Shown: one piece after another, positions 48,773 to 59,238 of the stretch
Layout of the letters: each line of letters starts with the position of its first letter
Numbering within the stretch: position 1 is the stretch's first letter
Position numbers and translations under genes: made by a program
The notes under the pieces: model-generated
The model's database searches: none
Seen by the model: only the letters and a program-made list of their open reading frames with translations
Told to the model about the DNA's origin: nothing
Source of the DNA: Alnus glutinosa
Lineage: Eukaryota > Streptophyta > Magnoliopsida > Fagales > Betulaceae
DNA: 64,000 nt
Direction: 5' to 3'
Assembly: GCF_958979055.1 (NCBI RefSeq)
Contig: NC_084892.1
Location: 4,667,501 to 4,731,500, forward strand

Positions 48773-51700
48773 AAATGGACAGAGTTGTGAGAGCAAGATT
48801 TTTGTTTATTTTTCATTTTTCTTTTCAAAGTTACACTTCATTGAGAAGGAAATTTCTAAAATAAAGTTATACCTTTCAGATTGTATGGTTAATTTTGTCA
48901 AAAAGCGTTGTTCTTGATTTCTATTTTGACTTTTTGTTCAAAAAAAAAAATTGATTGCAATTGCAGGGATTTGTATCAATAGCAGAGGTGGATGCCAAGG
49001 GTAGAGCTCGCAGGCTACCTATTAAAGCTGACATACGTAGAGCATTATGCTTTCCTGGTGGTTCAACCCTAATGGTTTCACATCTTAAAAAGGATTGTTC
49101 AGATAATTCTGCAGATTCGTTAAGATTGTCTTTGCCATTAAATTCTCATGAGAAGAATTCATCAACTGCTGCTTGTGGAGTTCAACAGCTTGGACCTTCT
49201 AGAAATGAAAAATTTTCAACTGAAGGGTTGTTGAATGATAGGCTCTCCAGAGAAGACAACAATTTAGGTGGTAGGTAGTAGTTATGTCATTTCTTTGAAA
49301 ATTTCCAGTGGTTTCATAGTAGAGGGAATTAAAGACAACTGTGATCTTTGAACATCGTATTGGAGTTTCAGCATCATATGAACACTTGGTTTCTTCCTCT
49401 GGATGGATATCCTTATTAGAATACCAAGAAAATCAAAATGATCAGATACCTTAAAACCTCAAAATTGATCATATTATTTTTTGTCCTACCTCTGTAGACC
49501 CATATTCAAATGCTGTTAAAATTTGAGTGCATAAATATGTTTTGTGTAGTTTGGAAACATTAACTTGTTAAATATCTCTTTGCAAGCAAATCTTCATATG
49601 TTGTTGCAGTGATGTATGCAAACATGACTGTTTTCAAGAGATTCTTAGAGTTGGGATTCATTGCGTGGTTCTAAGGACCCACTTTCTTTTGCAGGAGCAG
49701 ACTGCAACAAGATGACAGGTGGTGCAGAGCTATCCAAGAAAGGAGCTGATCCTAATGTGAAGCATTGTTCTTGTTCTACACAAGGTGCAAAGAGAAGGGT
49801 TTGGGAAGCCTCTTTATCCTCACTGAAGTCAAAAAAAGTAAAAGGAAGTCATTCAATTGACTGTCAGGTAGATTCTAACTGTGGCTTAGCTTTAGGAAGT
49901 GTTGAGAACGATTCTTGTTTTCAAGGATGTTCCTTGGAGACTTCAAAAAACAAATCTTTGGTGAGAGAAACTCCTAGAGTTCCTTTGAGTCTTAATTGTG
50001 TGGAAAAGATTGCTGAAGAACATGGATCAGTTAATGTAATGCCAGAAGCTTTGGCCAGCAAAGATTTTCAGTCAAAGGGAGAATGCTTTAGAATCATTTT
50101 AATGAATATTGCTGATGATGCTAAGAGAACTCATCTCATAAAGGTACACCCAGCCTATTTACCTTGTTTGGAATTAATCCCATATTGATTTCGTTGGGGA
50201 TACATGTTTTATCTTATGAAAAGCATAAATTTCCATTTATTTTCGCGTATTACATGTAACATGTATATTTTTTTGTTGTTGAGCATTTTTTTTTTTTTCC
50301 ATATAGGTAATTGAAGACCTTGGTGGTGCTGTGGTCTCTGATGGAAGTTCAAGCACACATGTTGTCACAGGAAAAGTGAGGAAAACACTGAATTTCTGCA
50401 CTGCTCTGTCTTCAGGGTTAGTCTTATCCTCAAAAAGCAACGCCGCATGGATTCATATTCTTTGCTTTCATTGCTAAGCTTTATCACATTTACTATCTCA
50501 CTGGATCTGCAGTGAGTGGTTACCTTGGACATTTCAGGCCACCCACTTTTTCTTTCTTTCTTTCTTTTTTATTTTTTTATTTTTTATTTTTTATTTTTTT
50601 AATTTAATAAGATTTTGTATGTCTCAATTATTCTCCTGAGGGGAGATCCTTGAAATCTGTATTTGTCTTGAAATCTTGATGTGAACTAACTGGTTTTCCA
50701 TTTTTTCTTGATTATGTTCTGAATGTGGATTTTATCCCAAATTTTGTTTTCTCATACAGATTAATCGGAATGTCATCCAAAGTTAGGTCCTGTGCTATTG
50801 TTGTTTCCAAGTTGAACAGTGTTTTCTCTTTTTCCTTATTATTTTCAGTTATTTTTTGAACTTCATACTGAGGCATTTTTTGTTGTTCAATTCATGTAAG
50901 TTTGTACATTAGTGTTTTTAGTTACTCCTATTTTTATGTGATTCATATGGGGGACTGTAGTTTGTGAGAGATTATTAATAAAAAATTATCTATTTGAAAA
51001 AATAATTTGTCTGATGACCAGGAACATCAGATTTTTGTTCTTCCATTTGAACTCATTTCGATAATTCTTTTAGCTGCTTTGATAGTGTTAATATCAATTA
51101 CAATGTCTAGACAACAAATTTTATTCTTGACAGTCACAATTACTTGGAAGAAAGACGAAAGAAATTGAAAAATTAATTGTAGATGCCTATTACCTGCAAG
51201 AGTAAGTTCCTTTGTGCTCAGCATTGTTATTTTGAGGATTTTTTTTTAGCTCCTATAAATTTCGTGTAGTTGGTTCTTATAAAGTATGGGTTTCTTCCTC
51301 TCAGAGTTTATTTATGTTGCTACTATTTTTCATGATTCCACAGAGTTTCATTCATTCATATGTATACATATTTTTGGTTATACATAGTGATTTGTAATTA
51401 TTGAGGCATTGCCCATTATGCAGAGCTTGGATAGTTTCACCTAGTTGGTTAAAAGAAAGCTTCCGTGAAGGCAGATTTGTTGGTGAGTTAGGAGGACTAA
51501 CTAGTTTTTTACTCATAATTATCTAAACAATCTAATATATCTTTTTGGTTTTCCACCTTAATTTACCAGATGAAGTACCCTACATATTGAATGATGAACA
51601 ATATATGTTGAAGTACAGAGCTGAGCTAAAATGTGCAGTTCTCAGAGCAAAAGCAAGTCCTCAAGCTTTGCTCAAAGGGTATTATGTTTGCATAGCAACT

Positions 51701-53758
51701 CATGTTCAACCTGCTGCTAAGACCTTATCTGCCGTTGTCAGCTCTGCTGGTGGAGAGGTAAGTCCTAAGAAGCTTGGTAAGTTCTGAATATCGATTGTCT
51801 TGTAGATTGTATGTTATAGTTACAAATGCATTCTAGCGCATGTAAAAGCTACCAAAATGACAGGACGAATGAAATGCTTTTGAAAGTGAGGTTCGTGCTT
51901 TAGATTGTATTGATGATCTATACGTTTTTCAATGTCCAAAAGATGCTTAGAAAAGCTAAAAGATATGACAAAATCTCTAATCTTAATAAAATTCCATTTT
52001 TATCAGACAAGTTCATGCTCAAGTGACTTGAGCATTTGCAAGTTTTTCATCAAATGGTTCTTTTTTTTTTTTCCTCTCTTTGTAATTTGGTTGATATTTT
52101 ACTGATATTCTTCTGAGAGTGATCAAGTGCACTATGCTTGAGCTTTACTAATCATCATCAAGTTGTGTTACTTGAATTCATAACTGATTGCGTTTGTTGT
52201 CTTTCGATCGGGTAAGAAGCAGGATCTTGCTTCTTAGGTTTGCCTATGGTTGCTAATTTAGTGAGAATTAGCGTAGGATTTTTGGAGGAATCCTAAGCCT
52301 CTTTGTCAAAGAATGAGTTTGAGGAATAATGTTCTCCATGTCTTTTATTGAATAAACGTCCCCTTTAAATAGAGGAACTACTTGACTGCTACTTGAATTA
52401 GAAAATATACTTCTACTCGTAAGTGAGATAGAAGATAGACTCCTTAAGCTACTTAGAGATAACTCTGACCTATGGAAATATAAATAAACTCCTACACGGA
52501 CTATCCTACTGAACATGACTTAATTAAATACTATGCATGAGATATTCCCTATACTCCTATTATCATTACAAGTTGTGTGCTTGAGCTGTTATTGGATTTT
52601 TGGACTAGAGTACTATGCATTAGTCCTATGCTCCAACTACAAGATATAACCTAGTAGTACTCAGTGAGATAGGGTGGGCTGAACGTATCACTGCACAATG
52701 TTGTGGCAGATTTTTTTCTAGCACTTTTGCTGCTGTCGTATTTCCCAATACAAGGACATCTTTTAATGCCATTTTTACAATTCCAGGCAGGCTGTCTGAA
52801 CACATACACATGCAACCCTTTTGATACATGTAAATAAACATCGATTGATTCACTTTGTGCTTTTGTTGGTTTACAACAATTTTTATTGCTTTAAATCAGC
52901 ATACTACTTTCTCACTCACATGACTATTTATAATTTTCTTTACGGACTTTTCTATTTTTTTTTATTTTTGTAATATATATATATATATATATATATTTTC
53001 AACTCTATGTAGTCTCCATTTGGGCCCATTACTATACAAAGCCACTCATGGATTCTTGTGACTTTTACTATTACATTTTATATTATTATGATTTTTCTTC
53101 AACACAAAATCGAGTGGAACTGTGGAAGTTTGTTGCCTGTTTATGTCCACTAGGAGATTACATACATCTTCATATTTGTTGCAAAGAACTTATTGATCAA
53201 ATCTTTTTTGTTTGCTTCCAATTTAGCTCACCTTGTTTTCAAAGAATTGTGAATCTGTTTTTATTTTTTGTCCCCTAAATTTTCGCCATGTCAATTTTGC
53301 ATATGGCCTGCTGGTATAGAAGTTGTTCCTGTAATGAAACATTTAGATGGACCATTGTTTTTCGATTTCTGGTTTTCCGGCAACTCCTCTCCATTAAAGC
53401 TTGTCGGAAGAGAATGTCACCCATTATTTTGCTGCAAAAACACAGTTGAAATTGAAAATTTTGAACTTAGTCATCAAATTGATATCTTTAGGTAGGCAGA
53501 CCTGGGGATGATGCTTATTGATATATATATCACTTATCATTATTAACTAACTATTGATTAAACATTCAGATTATTCGTGGACTGGATAAAGTGAAGGAAG
53601 CATCCAAAACTATCTTTGTGGCATGCGAAGAAGACATGGAACAAGCATTGTTGGCTGTAAAGAAAGGGATATGGACTTTCAGTAGTGAGTGGCTAATGAA
53701 CTGCATAATGAGACAAGAGGTCGACTTGGAGGCTCCCCAATTTGCAGAGTCCCTGTAA
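46138..53758 (+). CDS. Acetyltransferase-like plus tandem-BRCT nuclear protein, 14 exons
   Basis: Exons: 46138-46186, 46279-46380, 46589-46651, 46758-46831, 46936-47033, 47278-47329, 47861-47953, 48489-48599, 48967-49270, 49695-50143, 50307-50416, 51424-51482, 51570-51757, 53570-53758; all GT-AG, phases close, 646 aa. The exon 9 donor could be 3 bases earlier. Seen: basic N-terminus MARRKNSSSSS; a GNAT-like region at about 96-245 ('EIPLAAVRSIYQHKGFGCLL', 'YMELRRRLQSVGIRTIFCWG', 'GFWLKQGFVSIAEVD'); a polar linker; BRCT1 at about 443-535 ('AWIVSPSWLKESFREGRFVD'); BRCT2 at about 550-640 ('GIWTFSSEWLMNCIMRQEVD'). Known: tandem BRCTs bind phosphoproteins in DNA-damage signalling, and GNAT folds acetylate amines. 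Inferred: chromatin or repair role. Catalytic competence cannot be judged. Confidence 0.85.
48720..48768. repeat. (TA)n microsatellite in intron 8 of the BRCT gene
   Basis: About 49 bp of TA after a CATA run. Confidence 0.9.
52166..52570 (-). mobile_element. Solo LTR of an LTR retrotransposon (probably Ty1/copia)
   Basis: A 405-bp block bounded by TG..CA (TGTTAC..ATTACA on plus) and flanked by a perfect 5-bp direct repeat AGTTG (52161-52165 and 52571-52575), as LTR-element integration produces. In minus sense it has a TATA-like 'TCTATTTAAA' followed by 'AATAAAAG'. No internal region is present, so it is a fossil left by LTR-LTR recombination. The intact flanks and ends suggest it is not very old. 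It lies in the last intron (51758-53569) of the BRCT gene, antisense to it. Confidence 0.75.
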
Positions 53759-54079
53759 GAAGACTTGCACAAATTTTGTACATCAACAGTTGAATGTAAA
53801 GCTCTATATATTTATTTCTTAATAAGGTGACCATAAAGGAGCCAGAAGCAGAAGAGGTCTATTAATTATTGCAAACCTATTTTTGCTATCCCAAGTGCAC
53901 AGAAAGACAAGTACCTTGGCTGGAAAGTTCTTGGGATTAGGCCCTTTTTCTTTGTGATGGAAGTGAATACAGATGTTAAGGCTTCGTTTGTTTTGACGTC
54001 AAATGGTTGAGAGTTAGCCGCTATTATGGTTGGACACGAACTAACCATGGCTAGGACGGGAGACAGAATCCTTATACCT

Positions 54080-54131
<52 letters not shown>

Positions 54132-54959
54132 TTTGTTTATTTGAATGCTATAATTGTTTTTTCATGTTATTTTCTTACTTATTTGATGGAAAGCACTAAG
54201 GAAGGTCTATTTACAAATACTCAAAACACAAATCTCGATTTCATTAAATTGGAAGATGTGGTCTCAATATTAAAAAACATAAAAGCACAAGAGAATCGTG
54301 ACATAATTTTCGTAATTTTTTTCGTATATGTTACAAGTATTTTATTATTGCTCTATTGAAGATTTATCTTTCTCACCAATTACTCAACAAAATGTAATAA
54401 ATCTTATAGGTATATGATCCGTCAGGTCTCTCAAAAACTTCAATTTTTTTTTTTTGTCTAAACAAACCCTTTGGAGTGGAATAAATCACAAATTGGAGCT
54501 GATATTACAAGTATTTCAACCTCAAACTTGGCTTTCATTTTTATTTAAAGAAAAAGTAGAATAATGTTAGATGTATTATAAAATTTTCTATTTCATTCCA
54601 TTATATGCAAAACTAGACAATGGAATTATAGAACTCCTAAAATTCATAACGAGTTTCGCAATAATCTGTTAAAGCATTTTCAAAATTAGTATGTATATAT
54701 ATTTATTTTGTGTTTTGAGAATGTTTTGAAAGGAAGGTGTTAAAGAGCATTTAATGAAGATAGTCTCATATGAAAAAGAGAGAAACTGTAGTTAGCATTT
54801 ATAAGGTCCAACACAATTTAAGCATTTAAAATAATGCTTTGGTATATACTCGTACGTTTATACACCGATAATAAGCTAGCTCAAATGCTGAAAAGACAAA
54901 AGTTCTCATCTAATAAGACTGGCTTAGAATTTGTTAAAACTGTGTTTTTCTGCTCCCAA
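53759..54959. other. Spacer: 3' flank of the BRCT gene, TIR-end fragment and T-run
   Basis: 3' UTR side of the BRCT gene. It holds a lone 'GGCTTCGTTTGTTTTGACGT' end like the 22685 element (about 53982) and a 42-bp T-run (54082-54123). No gene recognised. Confidence 0.5.
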
Positions 54960-55100
54960 GCTTTATTCCCTGAGCATAACAGAATGAGACTTGCTACACA
55001 GGGGATGCTCATCCGTCCCCTGTGAGCATTTTATTATAAAAAAATAATTTTTTATTACATATGGGTGATGGGGACGGATGACCAGCATTTCTCTAACAAA
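54960..55100. mobile_element. Short palindromic MITE
   Basis: The left part with 'GCTCATCCGTCCCC' mirrors the right part, 'GGGGACGGATGACC' followed by 'AGCATTTCTC', with 'CTTGCTACACAGGGGATG' at the outside left. The A/T centre is about 40 bp. Boundaries are approximate. Confidence 0.5.
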
Positions 55101-55649
55101 ATTTGGGAGGCCAAATTTAACTTTTTTGATTCTAATTAATATTTTTTATTTTAAAAAAAAATGGTACCACGTCCAGGTGGGACGAACTCCTTTCCCAAAA
55201 CCGCATATTCCCGCGCAAAATGTTGTCCAAGACTGCTGCATATAACACAAATAACTGATAAGATAACTTTTAAAAAGTAAAAAGGTAATAAAATTTTGAA
55301 TATTTAGAAACGGAAAATGAAATAAAATATATTACAGAAGTTTAATTGCAGAGAAGCACAGATAATTTTAGAAGAAATAAGACCCAAGTAATGCTGCAAG
55401 CACAGATCGAGTTAAAAAAAAAAAAAAAAAATCAACAAAAAGAAAAGACAAAAGAAATCAAACCCATAAGCTTTATAAACATACGATTTGGTTTTTCATT
55501 ACCCAATTAAGAGGCTTCAAGTATCCAATATTCATTTTCATTCTCCAAACATACCATCACCACTAACCATCACCCACAACATTCCCCATTTCCATTGCAT
55601 AAGGGGGTGTTAGTGTGTTACGTTGTGAGAAAGAGAAAGACAGAGGAGA

Positions 55650-55835
55650 TCGATTTAACTACGTACCCGAAACACCGACATCGTAACCGGACATGGTGGC
55701 ATGATTATTAATAATATTGTCAAAAGCTGTTGGCACAAGGAGATGAAGAACAACAAGAAAGAGACTTTTGGTTTTGGACCATATTTATGCGTTAACTAGG
55801 GAGCTAGGGGCTTCTTTATATAGGCGATGGAGATT
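55650..55835 (-). promoter_or_regulatory. Possible minus-strand promoter and first exon
   Basis: In minus sense: 'CCTATATAAAGAAGCC' (TATA box, about 55810-55825), a leader of about 130 bp, then ACC-ATG-TCC starting MSGYDVGVS and a donor G/GTACGT (about 55664). A candidate acceptor TGCTTGCAG lies near 55400. Splicing to it gives only a 17-residue peptide. This could be the 5' end of a small-peptide gene or a non-coding transcript. No family recognised. Confidence 0.3.
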
Positions 55836-56223
55836 GGAGGAGGTTAATTCCCGGGACAGGAGAGCTCCAAAAAATAGACACGGCTTTCACGTGAACTACT
55901 GCTCTGTCTCTCTCTCTCTCCGGTCTCCACCTGCTCTTCACTGTTTTGTCAGGAAAATTCATTTCGCGTGAACCTGCGCTGTCACGGGCATGCAGTTTTT
56001 ATTAACCTAATGCGATAATGGCCACCCTAAACAGCAACAATATTGAGGTAACCCAATCACCGTTCACTATTCTTAAAGAATATTTCTAGTAGCCTCATTA
56101 AAATGACCTTTTGATTATTTTGGTGAGTTAATTTTGTGAAATTTTTCAAAATGACTCTCCAACAGCCTCACCAATTTGGTGAAAAAATTTGATTAGTGAA
56201 TAGTACTCACCATTAACAATGAG

Positions 56224-56826
56224 TAGGGGTGTGCAAAAAACCGTTGACCTGCACCAACCGCCCTGATTCGACCCTCAAAGGCCGATTTTCACGCTCATTT
56301 TTGCGGTCACGATTTGAGTTTTTGTCAAACTGTGAGGGGCGGGGCGGGTCAACTCTTCAATCTTCACTAGTGATTTTCTAGTGGTTCATTGTTTGGGTTT
56401 GCAGGTATTTTTAGATCTTCATGGGTGATTTGTTATAAGGCGCATAAATTAGGATTTGTTCTTGCTTTCTAGCTTTTCAATCGATGAGAAGTTCTCACTT
56501 TTTTTTTTTTTTTTTTCTCTTTGATTTTATGTTTCATTAATGTGCCTTATAGCCCTTATCTGACTTCAATTTTATTGATTTCGTTTTGGTTTTTGATTGG
56601 GATTTTGGGGGATTGCTTTGAATCTTAGGGTTTGATTCATCGAGCTTTTAGAGAAGATGAGAAAAACCGTCCCACCCCGCCCAACCCGCACAATCCACCC
56701 GAACCACCTTACCCCACACAGATACAAGTGATTTTCAGGGGGACACGAGTGTGAATTTCTAAATTCGCAGAGTTGTGGGGCGGGGGTAAAAAGGGCGGAA
56801 ATTTACCCCATCCCGTGCACACCCTA
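56224..56826. mobile_element. hAT-like non-autonomous element
   Basis: Ends are TAGGGGTGTGCA and TGCACACCCTA (inverted). The flanking 8-mers are ACAATGAG (56216-56223) and ATAGTGAG (56827-56834), which match at 6 of 8 positions. Eight-base duplications and TAGGG-type ends fit hAT elements. The interior has 'CGGGGCGGGTCAA' and 'CACCCCGCCCAACCCGCAC' near the two ends and no transposase. Confidence 0.65.
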
Positions 56827-56900
56827 ATAGTGAGTACTGTTTACTCACCAAATCTATAAAAAAAAACTATCAAAACTTTATATCTTTTCCTTTTTTTATG

Positions 56901-58387
56901 GATTAAATACAATTCACCTCCCCCAAAGTTGGTACCCTTTTTTAATTTGGTTACTAAAGTTTAAAAATTTACAATGTACCCCTACAATTTTCAAAATTGT
57001 TAATGTCGCCATTTCTTAACATTTTTCCGTCTGATCCGACACAAATTGCATCCGCACGCACATGATTTTTTTGAGCCAAGCTTCTCCATTTTACCCTCAC
57101 TCCAAAAAATCGTTGTTTTAATTTCCTTTCTTTCTCAAATTTTCGAGGAAACAAAACGGAGCATGGAAAGGAACAACCCCGAAACAAGTGGGAAGATAAA
57201 AATCAAAAGAAATCAGCTAGAAATCAGAAGAATCACGAACTTATATTCCAAAAAACAAGTAAAATACAACAATAAATTGCACCCTTTACATCTCAGATTC
57301 CAAATTGCACCCTTTACGTAAAAAAAAAAAAGATCTATAGCGTTCACGTTGACGACGACTCGTGGAGGGTTGTGGCCGGAGGCAACGCCGGCGATCTGAT
57401 AGAGAATCGGTTCTGCCCATTCCACCATCGGATCAAAGATGGGTCCTGGACGAGGCGGATGATCAAAACGAATAAATACAAACAAATAATTTCAGAAAGA
57501 ATTGATCAATACGAAACTATGCATTCTTCTTCACGGCTGTGATGTAAATTTATGCAGTCGTTCCCCATCTACCTCCAGCAAATTCTCTATGATTGCATCC
57601 GAAGCACACAGTAGGAATTCCGACCAATTCCTAAAAACCCAAAAAAAGAAAAGACAAAGAGATCGACAACATTAGATATATTCTTTTATAAACCAAATAA
57701 CCAAACATGCGAAACAATTAAATAAAAATGTACCCGCTTGACGATGTGAATGTTGGGTTTGAGTCGGATGCTTTGATCACTATGGTTTGAGTCGGTTCCA
57801 AAATGTTGTGGGTTGGTTAATGCTTTGATCACTATGTATGTGAAATCCAGCGATGTTCTAGGTGCACGATTGGTGTTCGATAGAATGCCGATAAGAGATA
57901 AGATTTCTGGGTATTTTGAGAATGAACGAAAACGAAAACGAAATTAAAAACCAAATGAATGAAATTAAAATCCGTAGATTTCCAAAAAAAAGCTTAGGCA
58001 ATTTCCAGTGGCGGAGGTTGGTTTGTTTCAGACCCAGCTGAAATGGTAACCCGACCCGGATATGAGTTTCAGACTCGGTTAAGGTAGGAGATGATGGCAC
58101 GCGTGTATTTTGTTTCAGTGTAAACGTTTGTTTGTTTGTTTTTTTTTTTTTTTAAGGTCAATTCGGTAATTGACCAAGCCAAAATATGGGTAAAATGAAG
58201 ATGTCTTAACCAAAAAAATCACGTGCTACGTACGTGATGCACATTACGTCTGGAATGACGGAAAAGTGTAACGGAATGGTAACATTGATAATTTTGAAAA
58301 CTTTGAGGGGGCAAATTGTAAATTTTTAAACTTTGGTAACCAAATTGAAAACGGGTGACAACTTTGGGGGTTGAATTGTATTTAATC
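56901..58387. mobile_element. TIR element of about 1.49 kb with arms of about 170 bp and gene-like interior
   Basis: Left 'GATTAAATACAATTCACC' + 'TCCCCCAAAGTTG' mirrors the right end, whose complement is 'GATTAAATACAATTCAACCC' + 'CCAAAGTTG'. Similarity continues through 'GTTTAAAAATTTACAAT' and 'TTTTCCGTC'. The interior includes a minus-sense stretch (about 57635-57520) reading 'NWSEFLLCASDAIIENLLEV' + 'DGERLHKFTSQP', which could be captured gene sequence. No transposase seen. Mutator-like class is likely but not proven, since the flanks give no clear 9-bp repeat. Confidence 0.7.
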
Positions 58388-59028
58388 TTTATTTATTTAT
58401 TTATTTATCTCTCATGCATCACACACGACCTTCATTTTGAAAAAAAGAAAAGAAAGAAAGATTATTTAAATAGAATAGTGATAGTGTATATCTAAAATGG
58501 TGAAGCTGCTGGAAATACTTTAAAAAAACAAATGACTAAAATAGTTAAAAATGGTTAGTAAAATTTGATGAGGCTTAAAGAATATTCACATTATTGGGGG
58601 AGGTTTTGAGGTGGCTTTTATTTTTAATTTTTAAATAAAAAAATTATTATTTTTTTAAATAATAAACAAGTTTCTATCTAAGCAAATTGTTTTGCCAAAA
58701 TATTTTTCTTAATTTTTTTTTTTAAACTGAAGAATCAATTGGTCGCACCCTTCTTTGCCGGTTGTGTCCGCGGGAATTACGCCAAATTTATGGCCAATAG
58801 GCCTAGAAGAGAAAGAAAGAAATAGACAATGGCTAATGGTTGCACACTTGCACACTTGCACCGACCCAGCAGACAGACTCACCTTGAGGATAAGGCAAAC
58901 AGAGTGAGCTTTCCAAGCTTGAAACGTGGACATACCCAACCCACGTCTCAAACGACACACTAGCGGAGTCCCCGTTCGAATTCGGAAGCGACCTCACCTG
59001 CTTCTCAATTACCAACACTTCGGTAATT
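58388..59028. other. Upstream region of the PrfB3-like gene
   Basis: AT-rich to about 58740, then more balanced composition towards the gene start. Presumably promoter and leader. Minus-strand frames at 58709-59135 are shadows of this region and exon 1. Confidence 0.45.
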
Positions 59029-59196
59029 ATGGCGAAAGTGGCCGCAGAATTCGTTTCTGTAAGAGTAGCCATGACTTCTTCTTCTTCTTCTTCAAGAAAG
59101 AGCAACTCACAGACTCGGCTTCTTCTGCACTCCACAGTTCGAGCTTCTTATCCCATGGATGGCAATGACAAGTCCTACGACCAACTGGGTCTGTTC

Positions 59197-59238
<42 letters not shown>

